From positions 764,281 to 828,280 of the forward strand of contig CAJHNH020004879.1 of assembly GCA_905116865.2 (NCBI GenBank): a stretch of 64,000 bases of DNA, read 5' to 3'. Under the pieces are notes generated by a model that was given only the letters and a program-made list of their open reading frames with translations, did no database searches and was not told the origin of the DNA. Both the position numbers and the translations under genes were made by a program. How positions within the stretch are numbered: the stretch's first letter is position 1; each line of letters starts with the position of its first letter. Positions 31,640 to 44,057 of the stretch are shown here, piece after piece. The stretch comes from Candidula unifasciata. Taxonomy: Eukaryota; Mollusca; Gastropoda; Stylommatophora; Geomitridae.

Positions 31640-32162
31640 CAGAACTGGATTTATCTTAAGTCATAAACAGTGCGCTGTGTGGAAATGACTCTCTCCTGTG
31701 TAGTCCCTAACATAGCTTCATGCGTTATCTTACTTTTTTACTTTGGGGCAGAACATACTATAGAAATCTGGCTGCCCTAACGGAAATTTCCGTTGTCTTT
31801 AGTTTCCTACAGCAGGTTATGTTTTTCAAAACTGAGTGTTAAAAAAAAATATCAGGTTTGTTAATACTGAGGGGGTTATTTGCAACTCTATTACGACGAA
31901 ACGAATCCCAGTATGTGTTGGCGGTTTGTGGTTTAAGAAGGCAAATTAACTTTGCTTTGTTTCAGATTAAATCTATCTAGTCGTCGACCATGTTCCTGTC
32001 AAAATCAACACAGTGATGTGTACTGTCAATTCGCCTGCAGCTGAATCGAAGCGTTCATCATCTTAATTCACAGAGATTGATTTTAACAAGATAAACTTAA
32101 AACCACTCAATTTTTTCATACCTTGACAACTTCTGTGGCGCACATGAAACAAGTCAAGGACC
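31640..32162. other. no recognisable feature
   Basis: No tandem structure, shared repeat or coherent ORF. Confidence 0.45.
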
Positions 32163-32164
32163 GG

Positions 32165-32312
32165 TTTCCACTCCTTCAAGAGTAGTGAGCATATAGTACT
32201 AGATATATATTTTTTATAGAATAGTCGGAACTCCGTGGGTGATATGATCAACATCAAGCCGGCCGCCTTTATTTCCCCTCACTTTAATTATACCTGTTTA
32301 AGGCTGGGATGA
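32165..32312 (-). repeat. SINE C fragment
   Basis: 'gtactagatatatatttttt', 'gccggccgcctttatttccc' and 'tacctgtttaaggctgggat'. It breaks off where the Tigger relic begins. Confidence 0.7.
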
Positions 32313-32730
32313 CCTAATTTAGCAATTGCTGAACAGTATGGAACTGCTAAGTCTACCTCATCTACAATACACAAAGAAAACATTCTCAATGCTGCTGTAT
32401 CACGTTCTGGGAACACATCTAAACGATTCAGTAGTGCTAATAAGTAGGCAGATGTCTAAACACTACTTCTAGAAAGGTTTGACCATATGCGAGCTTCAAA
32501 TCTACCTTTTAAGAGATCCACATTTCAGTCAGAAGCAAATGAGATTGCCAACAATTTAGCCATTCAAGATTTCTGCTCTTTCGCTGGTTGGCTGTACCAG
32601 TTTCAGAAAAACAGTCAGTTTTATCATTAGAGATTTGTGTTAAAGGAAATAAAGTTAACAAAGAAGGAGCTTACAAATGGTTGCAAGAATCTGACCAACT
32701 AAGTGTGGACAAAACGTTTTTTTTTTTTAA
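32310..32730 (+). pseudogene. Tigger/pogo-like transposase relic (CENP-B-type DNA-binding region)
   Basis: One frame reads LAIAEQYGTAKSTSSTIHKE (first helix-turn-helix of pogo-like transposases) and, after two stops, LLERFDHMRASNLPFKRSTF then QSEANEIANNLAIQDFCSFAGWLYQFQK. This is the HTH_CenpB pattern 'W/F...R..n.pi....l...A...A..l....F..s.GWL..F..R'. A +1 shift continues CVKGNKVNKEGAYKWLQESD. The catalytic DDE part is not seen. Multiple stops and a frameshift make it a dead copy of a Tc1/mariner-group DNA transposon. Confidence 0.75.
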
Positions 32731-33173
32731 GCCTCAAAAGTAATATTCCCAGTGGTACACGGCAGCTAATTTTCATTGTGAAGACGGCACAAGATTTTCT
32801 GTCAGCTGCAACCCTGACATCTGAGTCTTTGGTTAGCATGAATTTCGGTTAAAAGGAATTTAGTTTTCGGCACCTTGGTGTTCTCGTTAACAAAGATTTA
32901 TTGTCTTCTATGTTATTGCAATGTAAGAAACACGGTAGATTCAGCAACGACCCTTACAGATCAATGAAACAGTCGCACTTGTAATACAAACGACACATTA
33001 AATCCACATTAAGTCTCACATTAAATCCCCAACCTTCAGTGCTCAAGGCAACTGGCTTAACCGCTTCGCCACGTAAACAAATTAACTGAGGTGGTGGAAA
33101 ATATTGTACAGTTAATCTAGGCACAGGTTCTCAAACCAGTTGGGGTCGTAAAGGGTTTCTCTGGAGTCGAAGG

Positions 33174-33491
33174 GCGGCTGTGAGTTTTGTAAAGTTAAAA
33201 AAAAAGTAAAGATCCATTTTCACGCCTTTAGGCGCATCGGGCATATGGAAAAAGCACCCATATTTTTACAGACCAATCGGCACTCGGTGGGTAATGTGGT
33301 CAGCATTACGACGGCCATATTTACTTCCCCAGGACAGCCATCCTGGTACCAATTTTAGGCTGGGTCGACCTGCGACGCCCCATACCATGATAAAAATCCA
33401 CAAAGCCAGCAGTGGGTTTCGATCGCGGTTCGTTGGAATTACGAGTCGGACTTGCAACGCCTAAGCCCTGGACGCCGCGGCTGTGAGTTTT
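33174..33491 (-). repeat. SINE C copy with 15-bp target-site duplication
   Basis: The antisense SINE body at 33189-33476 closely matches the 22.2 kb copy. It is flanked by gcggctgtgagtttt at 33174-33188 and 33477-33491. The surrounding sequence 'ggttctcaaaccagttgggg' at 33127 resembles an hAT end, so the SINE probably sits in another dead element. Confidence 0.85.
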
Positions 33492-33494
33492 ACT

Positions 33495-34025
33495 CCCCGT
33501 AATTTCTACATATCTCTCTGAAAATGGAGTTGACAACAGGGATCGGCACGGGCGTAAGACCCCAGCCACAGTATAGAAAGATCGTTAGTACAATACTACA
33601 GGCAATCATACGCGAGCCACTTGCTGTACCTACGCGGGCCAAATCTGGCCTGCCAGTTGAACAGCTCTGCACTTGTGGATACACTGAGGACGGCATACGG
33701 GCAGAGGCGTCGCCACAAAGAATTCTCTTAAGTGGGAAGGGGGGGGGGGAGTCCTGGCTTCAGCATAATTTTTTAGGGGGCGGTATGAGGCGTAGGCTCA
33801 AGGGGTTTGTGTCTCTTTTTCTACATGTTTAAAAATAGTAATCATAATTCCGTTTATTATTTAATGCTGAGTGGCACATAAATACTGTAAAATATCTGAA
33901 ATAATTTGAAACGTATCAACACATTCTTAAATAGTGAACTATACACACGGTTAGAGGACCACTTAACCATGCCACCCCTGTCCCCTTGTTCGCCCTTGGG
34001 TTATATTACAGTAACCTGGTCCATT
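33495..34025. other. no firmly identified feature
   Basis: Moderately GC-rich to 33.8 kb with a poly-G run at about 33740, then AT-rich. It possibly continues the hAT-like sequence interrupted at 33.19 kb; no ORF is recognised. Confidence 0.35.
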
Positions 34026-34029
34026 TACC

Positions 34030-34510
34030 TAAAATTTGTAATTCCAATGTCAAATCAGTACTTTTGTGTGGGGCGGAAACATGGAGAACATCTAAGGCAA
34101 TTACTAAAAAACTACAGTATAGACATTCATTAACTAGTTCCTGCGCAGAATGGAGGCAATTACATGATATGATAGAATCAATAATGTAGAGCTTTGGGAG
34201 AGAACTAAGCAAGCTCCAGTAGACCAAGAGATGAAGAAAAGACGCAGGCGTTGGATAGGACACACATTGAGAAAACCGGAGAACAATATAACTAAATGAC
34301 TTTACATTGGAACACACAGGGGTCTAGGAATAAAGGAAGGCCAAAAAAAAAAAAAAACACGGAATAGGGAGCTGGAGAATAAAGTTTAAAAGATAGGGAG
34401 GACATGGGGGAGCTGCATGCGATAGCGAAGGATAGAACGACTTTGGCGTGAGTTGGCTGAGGACCTATGCTCCACTGGGGGCTAGAAAGGCAAAAGAAGA
34501 ACCTGATCGA
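34030..34510 (+). pseudogene. non-LTR RT C-terminal region relic
   Basis: NSNVKSVLLCGAETWRTSKA, then a lost segment, then [20 protein letters not shown] and [15 protein letters not shown], then decayed GxRGRPKxTWRRE and 'LAEDLCSTG'-like text. The order matches the C-terminal third of RTE-like LINEs common in molluscs and flatworms. It ends with 'gcaaaagaagaa', a short AAG-type tail. Confidence 0.82.
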
Positions 34511-35079
34511 TTGTTGTATTGTACATTCATCATACTTACAAGTTCATTTGTCTGTGTTTCATAGCTAAAACTTAATTTCAGGCATCTATTGGCAAAAATC
34601 CCGGTGTGAAATTAGTAAAATCAAAGCTAATTAAACGGTTCGAATTTACATACTGTAACGTTCTTTGTCCATGTTACTGTAACATTACAGTGGCCTGGTA
34701 CAGTGGCCTGGTACAGTAGCCTGGTACATTGGCCTGGTACAGTGGCCTGGTTTAAGTTACATGTTCGATAATGTATACTTAAAAGTTCAGTTTTTCTGTC
34801 TTTAACCTCTGTAAATTTTAGTTAAGCAGCTCATATCTACAAACTGTAATGTTCATATTATAGTTAAATTACAATTACCTGGTTCATGTTACATATTAAA
34901 TACATAACTACAAGTTCCCCCTTCTGTATTGTATTTTATATTATTATCTACACATTTCCATACAAACTTCTGATTTACAGGTTGTGACGCTCATGTTATA
35001 ATTACATTAGAGTTGCTTGGCAGTTATCTCATGTTACACGACTCATATAAACAAATTCCCACCTTGTTTAAAAGGAAAA

Positions 35080-35272
35080 AGATCTTTTCCCTGTCTTAAA
35101 GTGTAATGGGTATATAGGGCTAGACCCATACTTCATAGTCAATCAGGGCTAGGTTGGTGACGAAGTCAGCAGCACGCTGACCGCTTTTACTTCCCAGGAC
35201 TGTATCTAGTACCCACTTAAAGCTGGGTCGATCTGGGAGCCAAGGTCATTTGTGAAAAAAATTAAGTGTTTA
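35080..35272 (-). repeat. SINE C copy, head lost
   Basis: 'atatagggctagacccatac', 'cttttacttcccaggactgt', 'gtacccacttaaagctgggt', 'caaggtcatttgtgaaaaaa'. Confidence 0.8.
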
Positions 35273-35734
35273 ATATGTACATATTTATTTATTTCATATT
35301 TACAATTAGCGATGTTCCGATCACAGTTACATAGTTAATGTTACATGTTACACACGTAACACACAACGTCTATGCGCTTACTATCTGCCTTTTTATAGGC
35401 AAGAGGTGTGCGTTTACAAATTGTGAAGTTCATATTACAGACATAAAACAGCTATATGGTATATTTTACATGACCTACAATTTCAGTTTTTTTGATTAAC
35501 AGATACTTATTTTAACTGAGACTTCTGAGTCTTGTCGCTTGAGCTACAATGTGCGTGCTTTGTGGGCCAAATTCGGCTGGCACCTAGCCATTCTGCGGAG
35601 ATAGACTGAGCTATATGGGATCAAATCCAGTGAAATTAAGCCGATCCTGCCAACTTCAACTTTATATTTATAAGTGATGTTCATATAACTATTATACAGC
35701 ACATTGGCAACTATGAACCTCTTTTCAATATAGT

Positions 35735-36048
35735 GAAAAGGAGAAAATGCAATGGTATAGACATGTCATAAGATCTAACGGCCTCTCAAAAACAATACTG
35801 CAGGGCTCAGTGGAGGGAAAGAGGAGAAGAGGCAGACCATGAAAGACCTGGTTACAGAACCTGACTGGCTAGACAGGTCTCAGGCATGCAACCATGAAGT
35901 CCTTCGCAACTGACCACCAAAGGTGGAGAGAGCTGATCAGACAGTCAACAGAAACTGGTGACCCAACGACACGTAGCGTTACGGGTGATGATGATGATGA
36001 TGATGATGATGATCATGATGAAGATGATGATGATGATGATGATGATGT
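35735..36048 (+). pseudogene. non-LTR RT tail with (GAT)n 3' tail
   Basis: Reads MQWYRHVIRSNGLSKTILQG then SVEGKRRRGRP*KTWLQNL (stop at the asterisk), the 'LxWxGHVxR...GxRxRGRPxxxW' pattern. It ends in an approximately 60-bp (GAT)n tract at about 35987-36047, the kind of short-repeat 3' end used by RTE-like LINEs. Confidence 0.85.
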
Positions 36049-36204
36049 TCATATAACTACATTACCGACGCTTGTAATATCTTAGACAACTCATGCTTAC
36101 CAGTTGGACTTTTTATGTTCAACATACAAATATTTATAGTAGTTCATGCATTCAAGTTGTGACGTTCATATTGTGGTCACTAGTCACTTTATACTTATAC
36201 TTAA

Positions 36205-36960
36205 ATTTACAGAAAGCGAGAATAATGTGCACAGACAAAACCGGCAGTCACACAAAAATAACAATAAATGATGAAGAAAATGTCATAAACTTTGAATATC
36301 CAGGTTACATAATAAAATAGCAGTGGAGACTGACAGAAATCAAAATTATGATAGTCATAGCAATGCAAAGATTAAACAGCATTAAACGTCTATGGTAAAT
36401 CACAAGCAACATACGGATTTGAGTAGTGGACTATCTCCCAGTCCTTAAGCCCCACCCTGGCTTTTGCTGGGGGCCCTGAATATAGCCGGGCCATAAATAT
36501 GGGCTAGGCTATAGATATGGCCATAACGGCTGAAAGGGGTTTCTGGGACCTCTCCACGGGTGATCCTCACCCGCATGGTGGCACTTTGTGTCACCTGGTG
36601 TTTATCGCTTGTGTGATGTCCTGGTGGGGTACAACTTCCTACCTACCTACCATACCAGTCCTTAAGAAAGAAAACAGGGGCTTTTGGGCTGAAATGCTAT
36701 AGCAAGATTCACAAAATGCCTTGGACAAAGAAGAGAAGAAATACTGACATTTTAAAAGATCTGAGCATCAGGGAAGATTGGCTAACAAATAGCATCTTGT
36801 CTCGGAAGTTGAAATATTTTGGTTATATCAAGCGCCATAACAGACTTGAAATAATAGCGGAAGGCATGGTTCCAGCAAGGAGGGGCAGGGGCGACCAATA
36901 CGAAGATGGGCACAGGATATAAGTGAATAGGAAAGTACCTAGGCGAGCTGGCGAGGGCCT
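36205..36960 (+). pseudogene. non-LTR RT relic split by SINE E
   Basis: The left part reads KARIMCTDKTGSHTKITIND then NVINFEYPGYIIK (KxxxM...F.YLG.xI pattern). After the SINE the right part reads KMPWTKKRRNTDILKDLSIR, then SRKLKYFGYIKRHNRLEIIA and EGMVPARRGRGDQ (LxYFGHIxRxxxLExxxxxGxxxGRRxRGRP pattern). Stops are present. It belongs to a different LINE lineage from the 34.0 and 35.7 kb copies. Confidence 0.82.
36450..36654 (+). repeat. SINE E copy with perfect 12-bp target-site duplication
   Basis: It begins 'ccccaccctggcttttgctg' and ends 'cctacctacctac' (a short CCTA tail). It is flanked by ccagtccttaag at 36438-36449 and 36655-36666. This copy fixes the family's ends and sense. Confidence 0.93.
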
Positions 36961-37039
36961 GTGTTTATTTCAGTAAAGGATCTGTGCCTGATATACAGTT
37001 ATCTATCACATAGCTCAGCTTGGCAGTCATCGTGGCTTT

Positions 37040-37252
37040 GGCGACTGGACGCCAGCCTGACCTTTTTCAAAAATGACCTTGACTCCCAACTGGACCCAGC
37101 CTTGGTGCAGCTAGGTCCTGGAAAGTAAAGGCGGCCGGCGTGATGCTGACCACATTACCCCCCAAGTTTCGATTAGCCTATAAAAAATATAGGTCTAGCC
37201 CTATATTCCCAATACGCCTAAAGGCGTGAAAAGGGGACCTTTATTACCTATC
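37040..37252 (+). repeat. SINE C copy in sense orientation, head lost
   Basis: 'aaaaatgaccttgactccca', 'ggaaagtaaaggcggccggc', 'ataggtctagccctatattc', 'acgcctaaaggcgtgaaaag', ending ggggaccttta. 'acgcctaaaggcgt' is an imperfect hairpin at the family's 3' end. Confidence 0.88.
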
Positions 37253-37854
37253 ACATAACACATCAAGTTCAGCCTTATATGTTTAATATATACATGTGTT
37301 TAACAGTTTTCTACACATGCTTTGATTTTCATATTCCAGTAACATTATAGCTAGTTTGTTTTGCCTATTAAAAAAACTCACACTAACAATTTCAGCTTTG
37401 TATGTTTAATATATACATATTTTGAAATAGTTCATATAAACAAGTTGTAATGTGCATACCCTTTTTACAGTAACAATAAAGTATATGTTACCAATTACAT
37501 AACTCACAGTTACAAGTTCAGTTTTGTACGTTTCATAGTTACATAGTTTTAATTATGTTCAGAAGTTATGGTAAGCTATTATTGTTACACTGTTGAATAT
37601 ATGTTTCAAATCTACAAGTTCCGTTGTATGTGTCTCATCACACCTACGTATATTAGATATATGTTTTACATTCACAAATCACAGTGGTCACATTATAGTA
37701 ACAACTGCCTGGTTCATGCTACAAACCTACCCATAAATAAAAGTTAAAGTTTCTATGTTTTACAGTTACATAGTTTTAGCTGTTTAGTTCGTATTTACCA
37801 ACTGTAATGTGACCATTATAGTTCCACAGCTGTGCGTTTTATTCAATGCAGTTC

Positions 37855-38020
37855 AAGGAGAAGGACATAGAGCAAGAGGTAGACCAAGAACAATATAGGA
37901 GAAACTCTACAGTACTACGATGTGTCTATGGTTGAAGCAGCCAGAAGAGTCGAAGCAGGACCTTACATCTACCTCGACACGCGAATCGGTAAAAGATGAC
38001 GTAAGGAAGAAGAAGAAAAA
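37855..38020 (+). pseudogene. non-LTR RT tail ending in AAG repeats
   Basis: 'gaggtagaccaagaacaata' (RGRPRTI) then 'tctatggttgaagcagccag' (SMVEAARR). The sequence ends gacgtaaggaagaagaagaa, an AAG-type 3' tail. Sister of the 25.15 kb fragment. Confidence 0.75.
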
Positions 38021-38065
38021 AGTTCATATTTACACAATACCTTCTTCACACATCAGTTACAATAA

Positions 38066-38330
38066 TCCCCCGGTGGAGAAAACGAGAATAGAGAAACTGC
38101 CTCCCCAACAAGCACATCGTAGGAGTCGACAACATGTGGGCATTCTTCGAAGTCGGAGTACATCTGCTTGGGAGGCAAGGAACCAAGAGTCTGCGTATAA
38201 ATAAGCAAGATGTGTGAAACGAATCTGCACGCAACACTCAGATTCTGGAATATGACTTTAAATCCGGACGTGAGCGCAAACCCTGAACTTTTCGGCAGGT
38301 AAACGCGAAGAAGAAGAAGAAGACTTATAG
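38066..38330 (+). repeat. SINE A copy with AAG tail
   Basis: Sense copy from 'cccccggtggagaaaacgag' to 'ggcaggtaaacgcgaagaag'. Diverged. Confidence 0.85.
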
Positions 38331-38372
38331 TATGTGTTGTCTTCTTTAAAACCGTGTATATATCCACTGCCA

Positions 38373-38435
38373 ATTACTGGAATATTATGTGGTAACTTTT
38401 CTACGGTATGACTCTCGTCCCACTGTCTGAAAGCC
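38373..38435 (+). repeat. tRNA-like repeat head, copy 1
   Basis: 'ggaatattatgtggtaactt' and 'acggtatgactctcgtcccac' match the sequence that precedes the (TATG)n array at 38.86 kb. Confidence 0.5.
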
Positions 38436-38854
38436 ACAAGAACGATCTTTTATAAACAGCCTGCCTGGGGAATCTAGCCCTGGTAAATGTTGAGGAATGC
38501 ATTGTGAAACCATGTCACTAACTTGTAAAGCTCCAAGTCGTTACATGTTGCGTTAACGTATATCAGAAACTGAATCACATGAGTTCAATAGCTACAGGTA
38601 GTGGAGTTACATGGCCCACATTTGTAAGTATAGCTACTCATATTTACACGAAGATGTCGGTTATGTGGTTTCTGTTACGAGTTACGGAATTCATAGTTAC
38701 GAGTTGTGTTCCTATCTACAAATGAAATGACTGCTGTGTTACTTGATGCGCCAGTTATACCTGTTCCCATCTTCAAATTAATGTTATACGTTTTGCAAGT
38801 TACACATGTAACTACAGGTTATTTTTAACACTGCATCGCCTCCATAATGAAAGT

Positions 38855-38925
38855 TGGCTATGGGAATATTATGTGGTAAAGCCCTTTCTCTTCCACGGTA
38901 CGATTCTCGTACCACTGTATCAAAC
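38855..38925 (+). repeat. tRNA-like repeat head, copy 2, joined to (TATG)n
   Basis: 'ggaatattatgtggtaaagc' is followed by the perfect hairpin ggtacga-ttc-tcgtacc, resembling a tRNA T-arm/B-box. It then runs straight into the tetranucleotide array. Confidence 0.5.
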
Positions 38926-39989
<1,064 letters not shown>

Positions 39990-40254
39990 GAAGTTACATA
40001 CTTGATGTTACTTGACTCGCCAATTTCAGATGTTAGTATCTACATGTTACATAAATTACATGTTACTTGACTCCCCAGTTACTAATAATGCTGTCTACAT
40101 GTTACATAATTATACATTATTCGACTTCCTAGTTACAAATATTACTATCCACATGCTACATAAATTAAATGTCAGTTTAAACGCCAGTTACAAACGTTTC
40201 TATCTACAAATTAAATAGTTATATGTTACTTGACCCGCCAGTTACACATGTTAC

Positions 40255-40800
40255 TTCTAAATGTTACATAAATGTGAATTAGTTGACTCGACAGTTACTT
40301 TCTACATCTTACATCACTGTAAATTAGTTGACTCGACAGTTACACAGGTTACTTTTTAAATCTTACATTACTGTAAATTAGTTGACTCGACAGTTCGAGA
40401 CGTTACTTTCTACATCTTACATCACTGTAAATTAGCTGACTCAAAAGTTACAGACGTTACTTTCTACATCTTACATCACTGTAAATTAGTTGACTCGACA
40501 GTTACAGACGTTACTTTCTACATCTTACATCACTGTAAATTAGTTGACTCGACAGTTACACGGGTTACTTTCTAAATCTTACATCACTGTAAATCAGTTG
40601 ACTTGACAGTTACACGGGTTACTTTCTAAATCTTACATCACTGTAAATTAGTTGACTCGACAGTTACACGGGTTACTTTCTAAATCTTACATCACTGTAA
40701 ATCAGTTGACTTGACAGTTACACGGGTTACTTTCTAAATCTTACATCACTGTAAATTAGTTGACTCGACAGTTACAGACGTTACTAATATTCGTATCTAC
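40255..40800. repeat. approximately 54-bp minisatellite, about 10 units
   Basis: Units of the type 'ttagttgactcgacagttac' + 'acgggttactttctaaatct' + 'tacatcactgtaaa'. A two-unit higher-order pattern (tcagttgacttg alternating with ttagttgactcg) is visible at 40.55-40.78 kb. Confidence 0.92.
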
Positions 40801-41029
40801 ATATATCTATACGCTTCTAACTTACTTGTTATCTGACTTGCCAGCTCCTCCCGATAAATGAAACCAACAAGTTACCTGTTTGATAACTAACGCGATTGTT
40901 TAGTTACTGAGGCCCCTACTTTCCTACGTACAAATTATATCTACAAGTTATTTCTTCAAATTATATGTACAAGTTTAATCGATTATATACTAATCTTCGT
41001 GCATTTTATCTTTAAACTTACATAATTTA

Positions 41030-41665
41030 TATGTTACTCGACTCGCAAGATACATGCGTCCAGATTCCTAAATTAGATAATTTATATGTTACTTGCCTCG
41101 CAAGATCCATATGCTCACATTTCCACATTACATAAAGCACAGGTTACTCGACTCCCAAGATAAAAACGTTTATACTTCCACATTAATCATTTATATGTTA
41201 ATCGACTCGTAAGATACACATGCTCATATGCGAAGAATACATAATTTTTATGTTACTCGACTCCCAGGATAGAAACGTTAATACTTCCACATAAATCATT
41301 TATATGTTAATCGACTCGTAAGATACACATGCTCATATGCGAAGAATACATAATTTATATGTTACTCGACTCCTAGGATAGAAATGTTAATACTTCCACA
41401 TAAATCATTTATATGTTAATCGACTCGTAAGAAACATGTTCATATGTCAAGATTACATATGTATATGGTACTAGACTTCCAGGATAAAAGCTTTTATACT
41501 TCCACATTAATCATTTATATGTTAATCGACTCGTAAGAAACATATGTTCATATGTCAAGATTACATATGTATATGTTACTAGACTCCCAGGATAAAAGCG
41601 TTTATACTTCCACATTAATCATTTATATGTTAATCGACTCGTGAAAAACATGTGTTCATATTTCC
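41030..41665. repeat. 106-109-bp tandem repeat
   Basis: The anchor 'ttatatgttaatcgactcgt' recurs at 41191, 41300, 41409 and 41515. Units carry 'gactcccaggataaaaacgt' and 'acttccacattaatcat'. Confidence 0.9.
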
Positions 41666-41669
41666 GTAA

Positions 41670-42540
41670 CACATAATGTGTATGTTACTCGACGCACTAG
41701 ATACCTGATAAATATTTCAAGACAGCGTAAATGTTATGACCCGGTTCGCAGTAATCACATGTGCATATTTCAAGATTATATAACGTATATGTTACTTGAC
41801 TCACAAGATACATATGCTCATAATATCTATAGATGTGACACATAATTTTAAGGTTACTTGACTCTCTAGATTCATGTATTCATATCTACAAGTTACATAC
41901 AAAACTGATAACGTTAAGCGATAAGTTACAAATTCATAATTTAATATGGTATAATCTGTATGTTTCTCGACTCATAAATAACTTGTGTTTTTATTTGTAG
42001 TTGAATAATAAATACTACTTGACAGAGTATTGACGTTTACAGTTGTATCTACTAGTCTACTGTTAACATTAGTAAAATATTCGGCTAAGTTACACGTTCA
42101 TAATCTAATGTTACGCAATTATTAAATTACGCGGTCTAAAAGTTAAACAGCTAATATTTACTAATGACAGAACTAATATTTCCCCACTAACGATCCCCAT
42201 AATTAAAAATTACAGCGTCATCGGTTGGCTAATGAGATTTGTCACAAATTTCTCACCCCGGGTTAAGATTGATTACAAAATAAACCACACACACACAAAA
42301 ATCCTCATCAAACAAACTTAAATGGAAGAATTTCAAACACCAATTACACGTTACAAGTACATAATGATACAACTATCTAGCGAGCACAAAACCGCGGTGG
42401 CTGTTAGAAAATACAACACGACCATAAAAATACAGTACAAGTCATGAAATTAAAACAACCGTTGTATTTTTTACAAGGCAAATAAATATACAGTACGTAC
42501 ATAACCACAATGCACAAGGCGGACGCGATATAAATTCACC
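41670..42540. other. decayed repeat then no recognisable feature
   Basis: Decays from satellite-like phrases to plain AT-rich sequence; no gene seen. Confidence 0.4.
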
Positions 42541-42839
42541 TATTAAGAAAAAAACATGCTATTTATTTTCTGTGTGTATGGCTGGTAACAACAAGAAGTC
42601 TGCTTACCGAGGTTGGGGAAAAAACGAACATGCACCAACTGCACGGCCGTGCCATTCCATGTAAGAATACTTCTACACTGTACCCACACCAAAAGAAACA
42701 CTTTAAAAAAACATAGCAGAAGAGAATAAATAGGGGGATAGTGAAGAGGGAGGGGTGGGAAAGTAACCAGAGGAGTGTGAGAGAGAGAGGAGAGGGGGAG
42801 GGGGAAGGAGGGGGATAAGGGCCTGGGATTTAGAGCGGA

Positions 42840-43200
42840 GAAGACAAGTTTTCTGTTAAAACGACATGCAGACGCAACAAACACACACATACGCACGCAG
42901 GCGCGCAGCGGGACGCAAGCAGAAAGTACAGCAGAGGAGAGGAGCGTAACCGCCGCGGCAGAAGTTGCGTTACGTGCGTGCAGCGGCACTGAATGTCGTC
43001 GACATGCAAATTCTGCAGCCCCTGGAGTCCTTAATGCCGGTTGCTTCCTCTAGAATTTCGCCTCCACGCCAACAGCCAGGGTCGTCTTTCTACTCCTTCT
43101 TGTTATCAGTTCAGTCCGAGCTGTCAGAGAGTGTAGAACTAACTCCGTGCTTGCTTGTAGCGGATCGTTCGTTCGTCTCCAGTATTATACGTATTATGTA
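42840..43200. promoter_or_regulatory. CpG-rich segment, possible promoter or 5' exon
   Basis: The highest local density of CpG in the window (for example acgcaggcgcgcagcgggac and 'aaccgccgcggcag'). It is flanked by a purine-rich stretch (gggagggggaaggaggggga) and contains 'tcagttcagtccgagc', which includes an initiator-like TCAGT. No exon with homology or clear splice sites was recognised. It could serve a gene on either strand, including a distant 5' exon of the minus-strand receptor. Confidence 0.25.
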
Positions 43201-43457
43201 GCAGGTTGACTAACAATGTATTTAGTGTTTGCTTCCTGTAAATAAAGGACCCCTTATTCACGTCACTGGGGTAAATGGTGCTAGAGAAGAGTAACTTTCT
43301 TCCTCATCTATTTAAGAACAATAGTTGTCCGTGCTGACAGCGCATCGTTGGTTAGCTCCAGTATTAAACGTATTTTGTCGCAGCTGGACTAACACTGTAT
43401 TTATCGTTTGCTTCCTGTAAGGACCACATATTTACGCCATTAGGATATACGGTGTTA

Positions 43458-43722
43458 AAAAAAAAAAGTAAATGACCCTTTTCGAAGCCTTCATGGCGTA
43501 AAATGCATATAAGAGTAGACCTAAATTTTAAACACCAATCGACACTTGTAGGGCCGTCTTTACTTCGCAGGACAGTACCTGGTACCCATTCAAGGCTAGG
43601 TCGACCTCGGAGTCAAGATCATTTAAAAACAAAAAGTACTGCTCCGTCAAGACCCCAACCCACAACCTTCTGATCCACAGGCGAGTGTCTAGCCGCTACA
43701 CCACGGCGGCTGTGATATAGTG
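43458..43722 (-). repeat. SINE C copy with complete tRNA-like head
   Basis: Antisense copy, tail side aaaaaaaaaaagtaaatgac. At the right end the reverse complement reads 'gccgccgtggtgtagcggct' (A-box) and 'gtgggttggggtc' (degenerate B-box). The tandem unit is interrupted between gatatacggtgtta (left) and gatatagtgcta (right), a decayed target duplication. Confidence 0.88.
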
Positions 43723-44057
43723 CTAGAGAATAGTCATATTTCCTTATTATCAAAACTAGAAATTAATCCATTGAACTGTGATATAAAAGCTTGACGAAAT
43801 CGGAAAGCAGAACAACGTGCACAACACAAAACAAATTGACCTATCGGCCGGGGCCTTTCTCGGCATGAACTAAACTACACAACAATAATAAAGGGGAGAA
43901 TACTCACCAAACCACCAGAGGGTCACGTGAGGATATATAAAAACAAATATAGACAATAGTATTCCGGGCTGGTAGGGGATCGTTCGTTGTCTCCAGTATT
44001 GTACATACTATGGAGCAGCTTGACTAATAATGTATCTAGCGTTTGCTTTCTCTAGGT

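Noticed and set aside
42543..42989. 148-codon minus-strand ORF beginning in the CpG-rich segment
   Set aside because: Alanine/cysteine-rich start then Pro/Leu/Ser low complexity from a purine-rich tract; no motif, and not a plausible receptor N-terminus.
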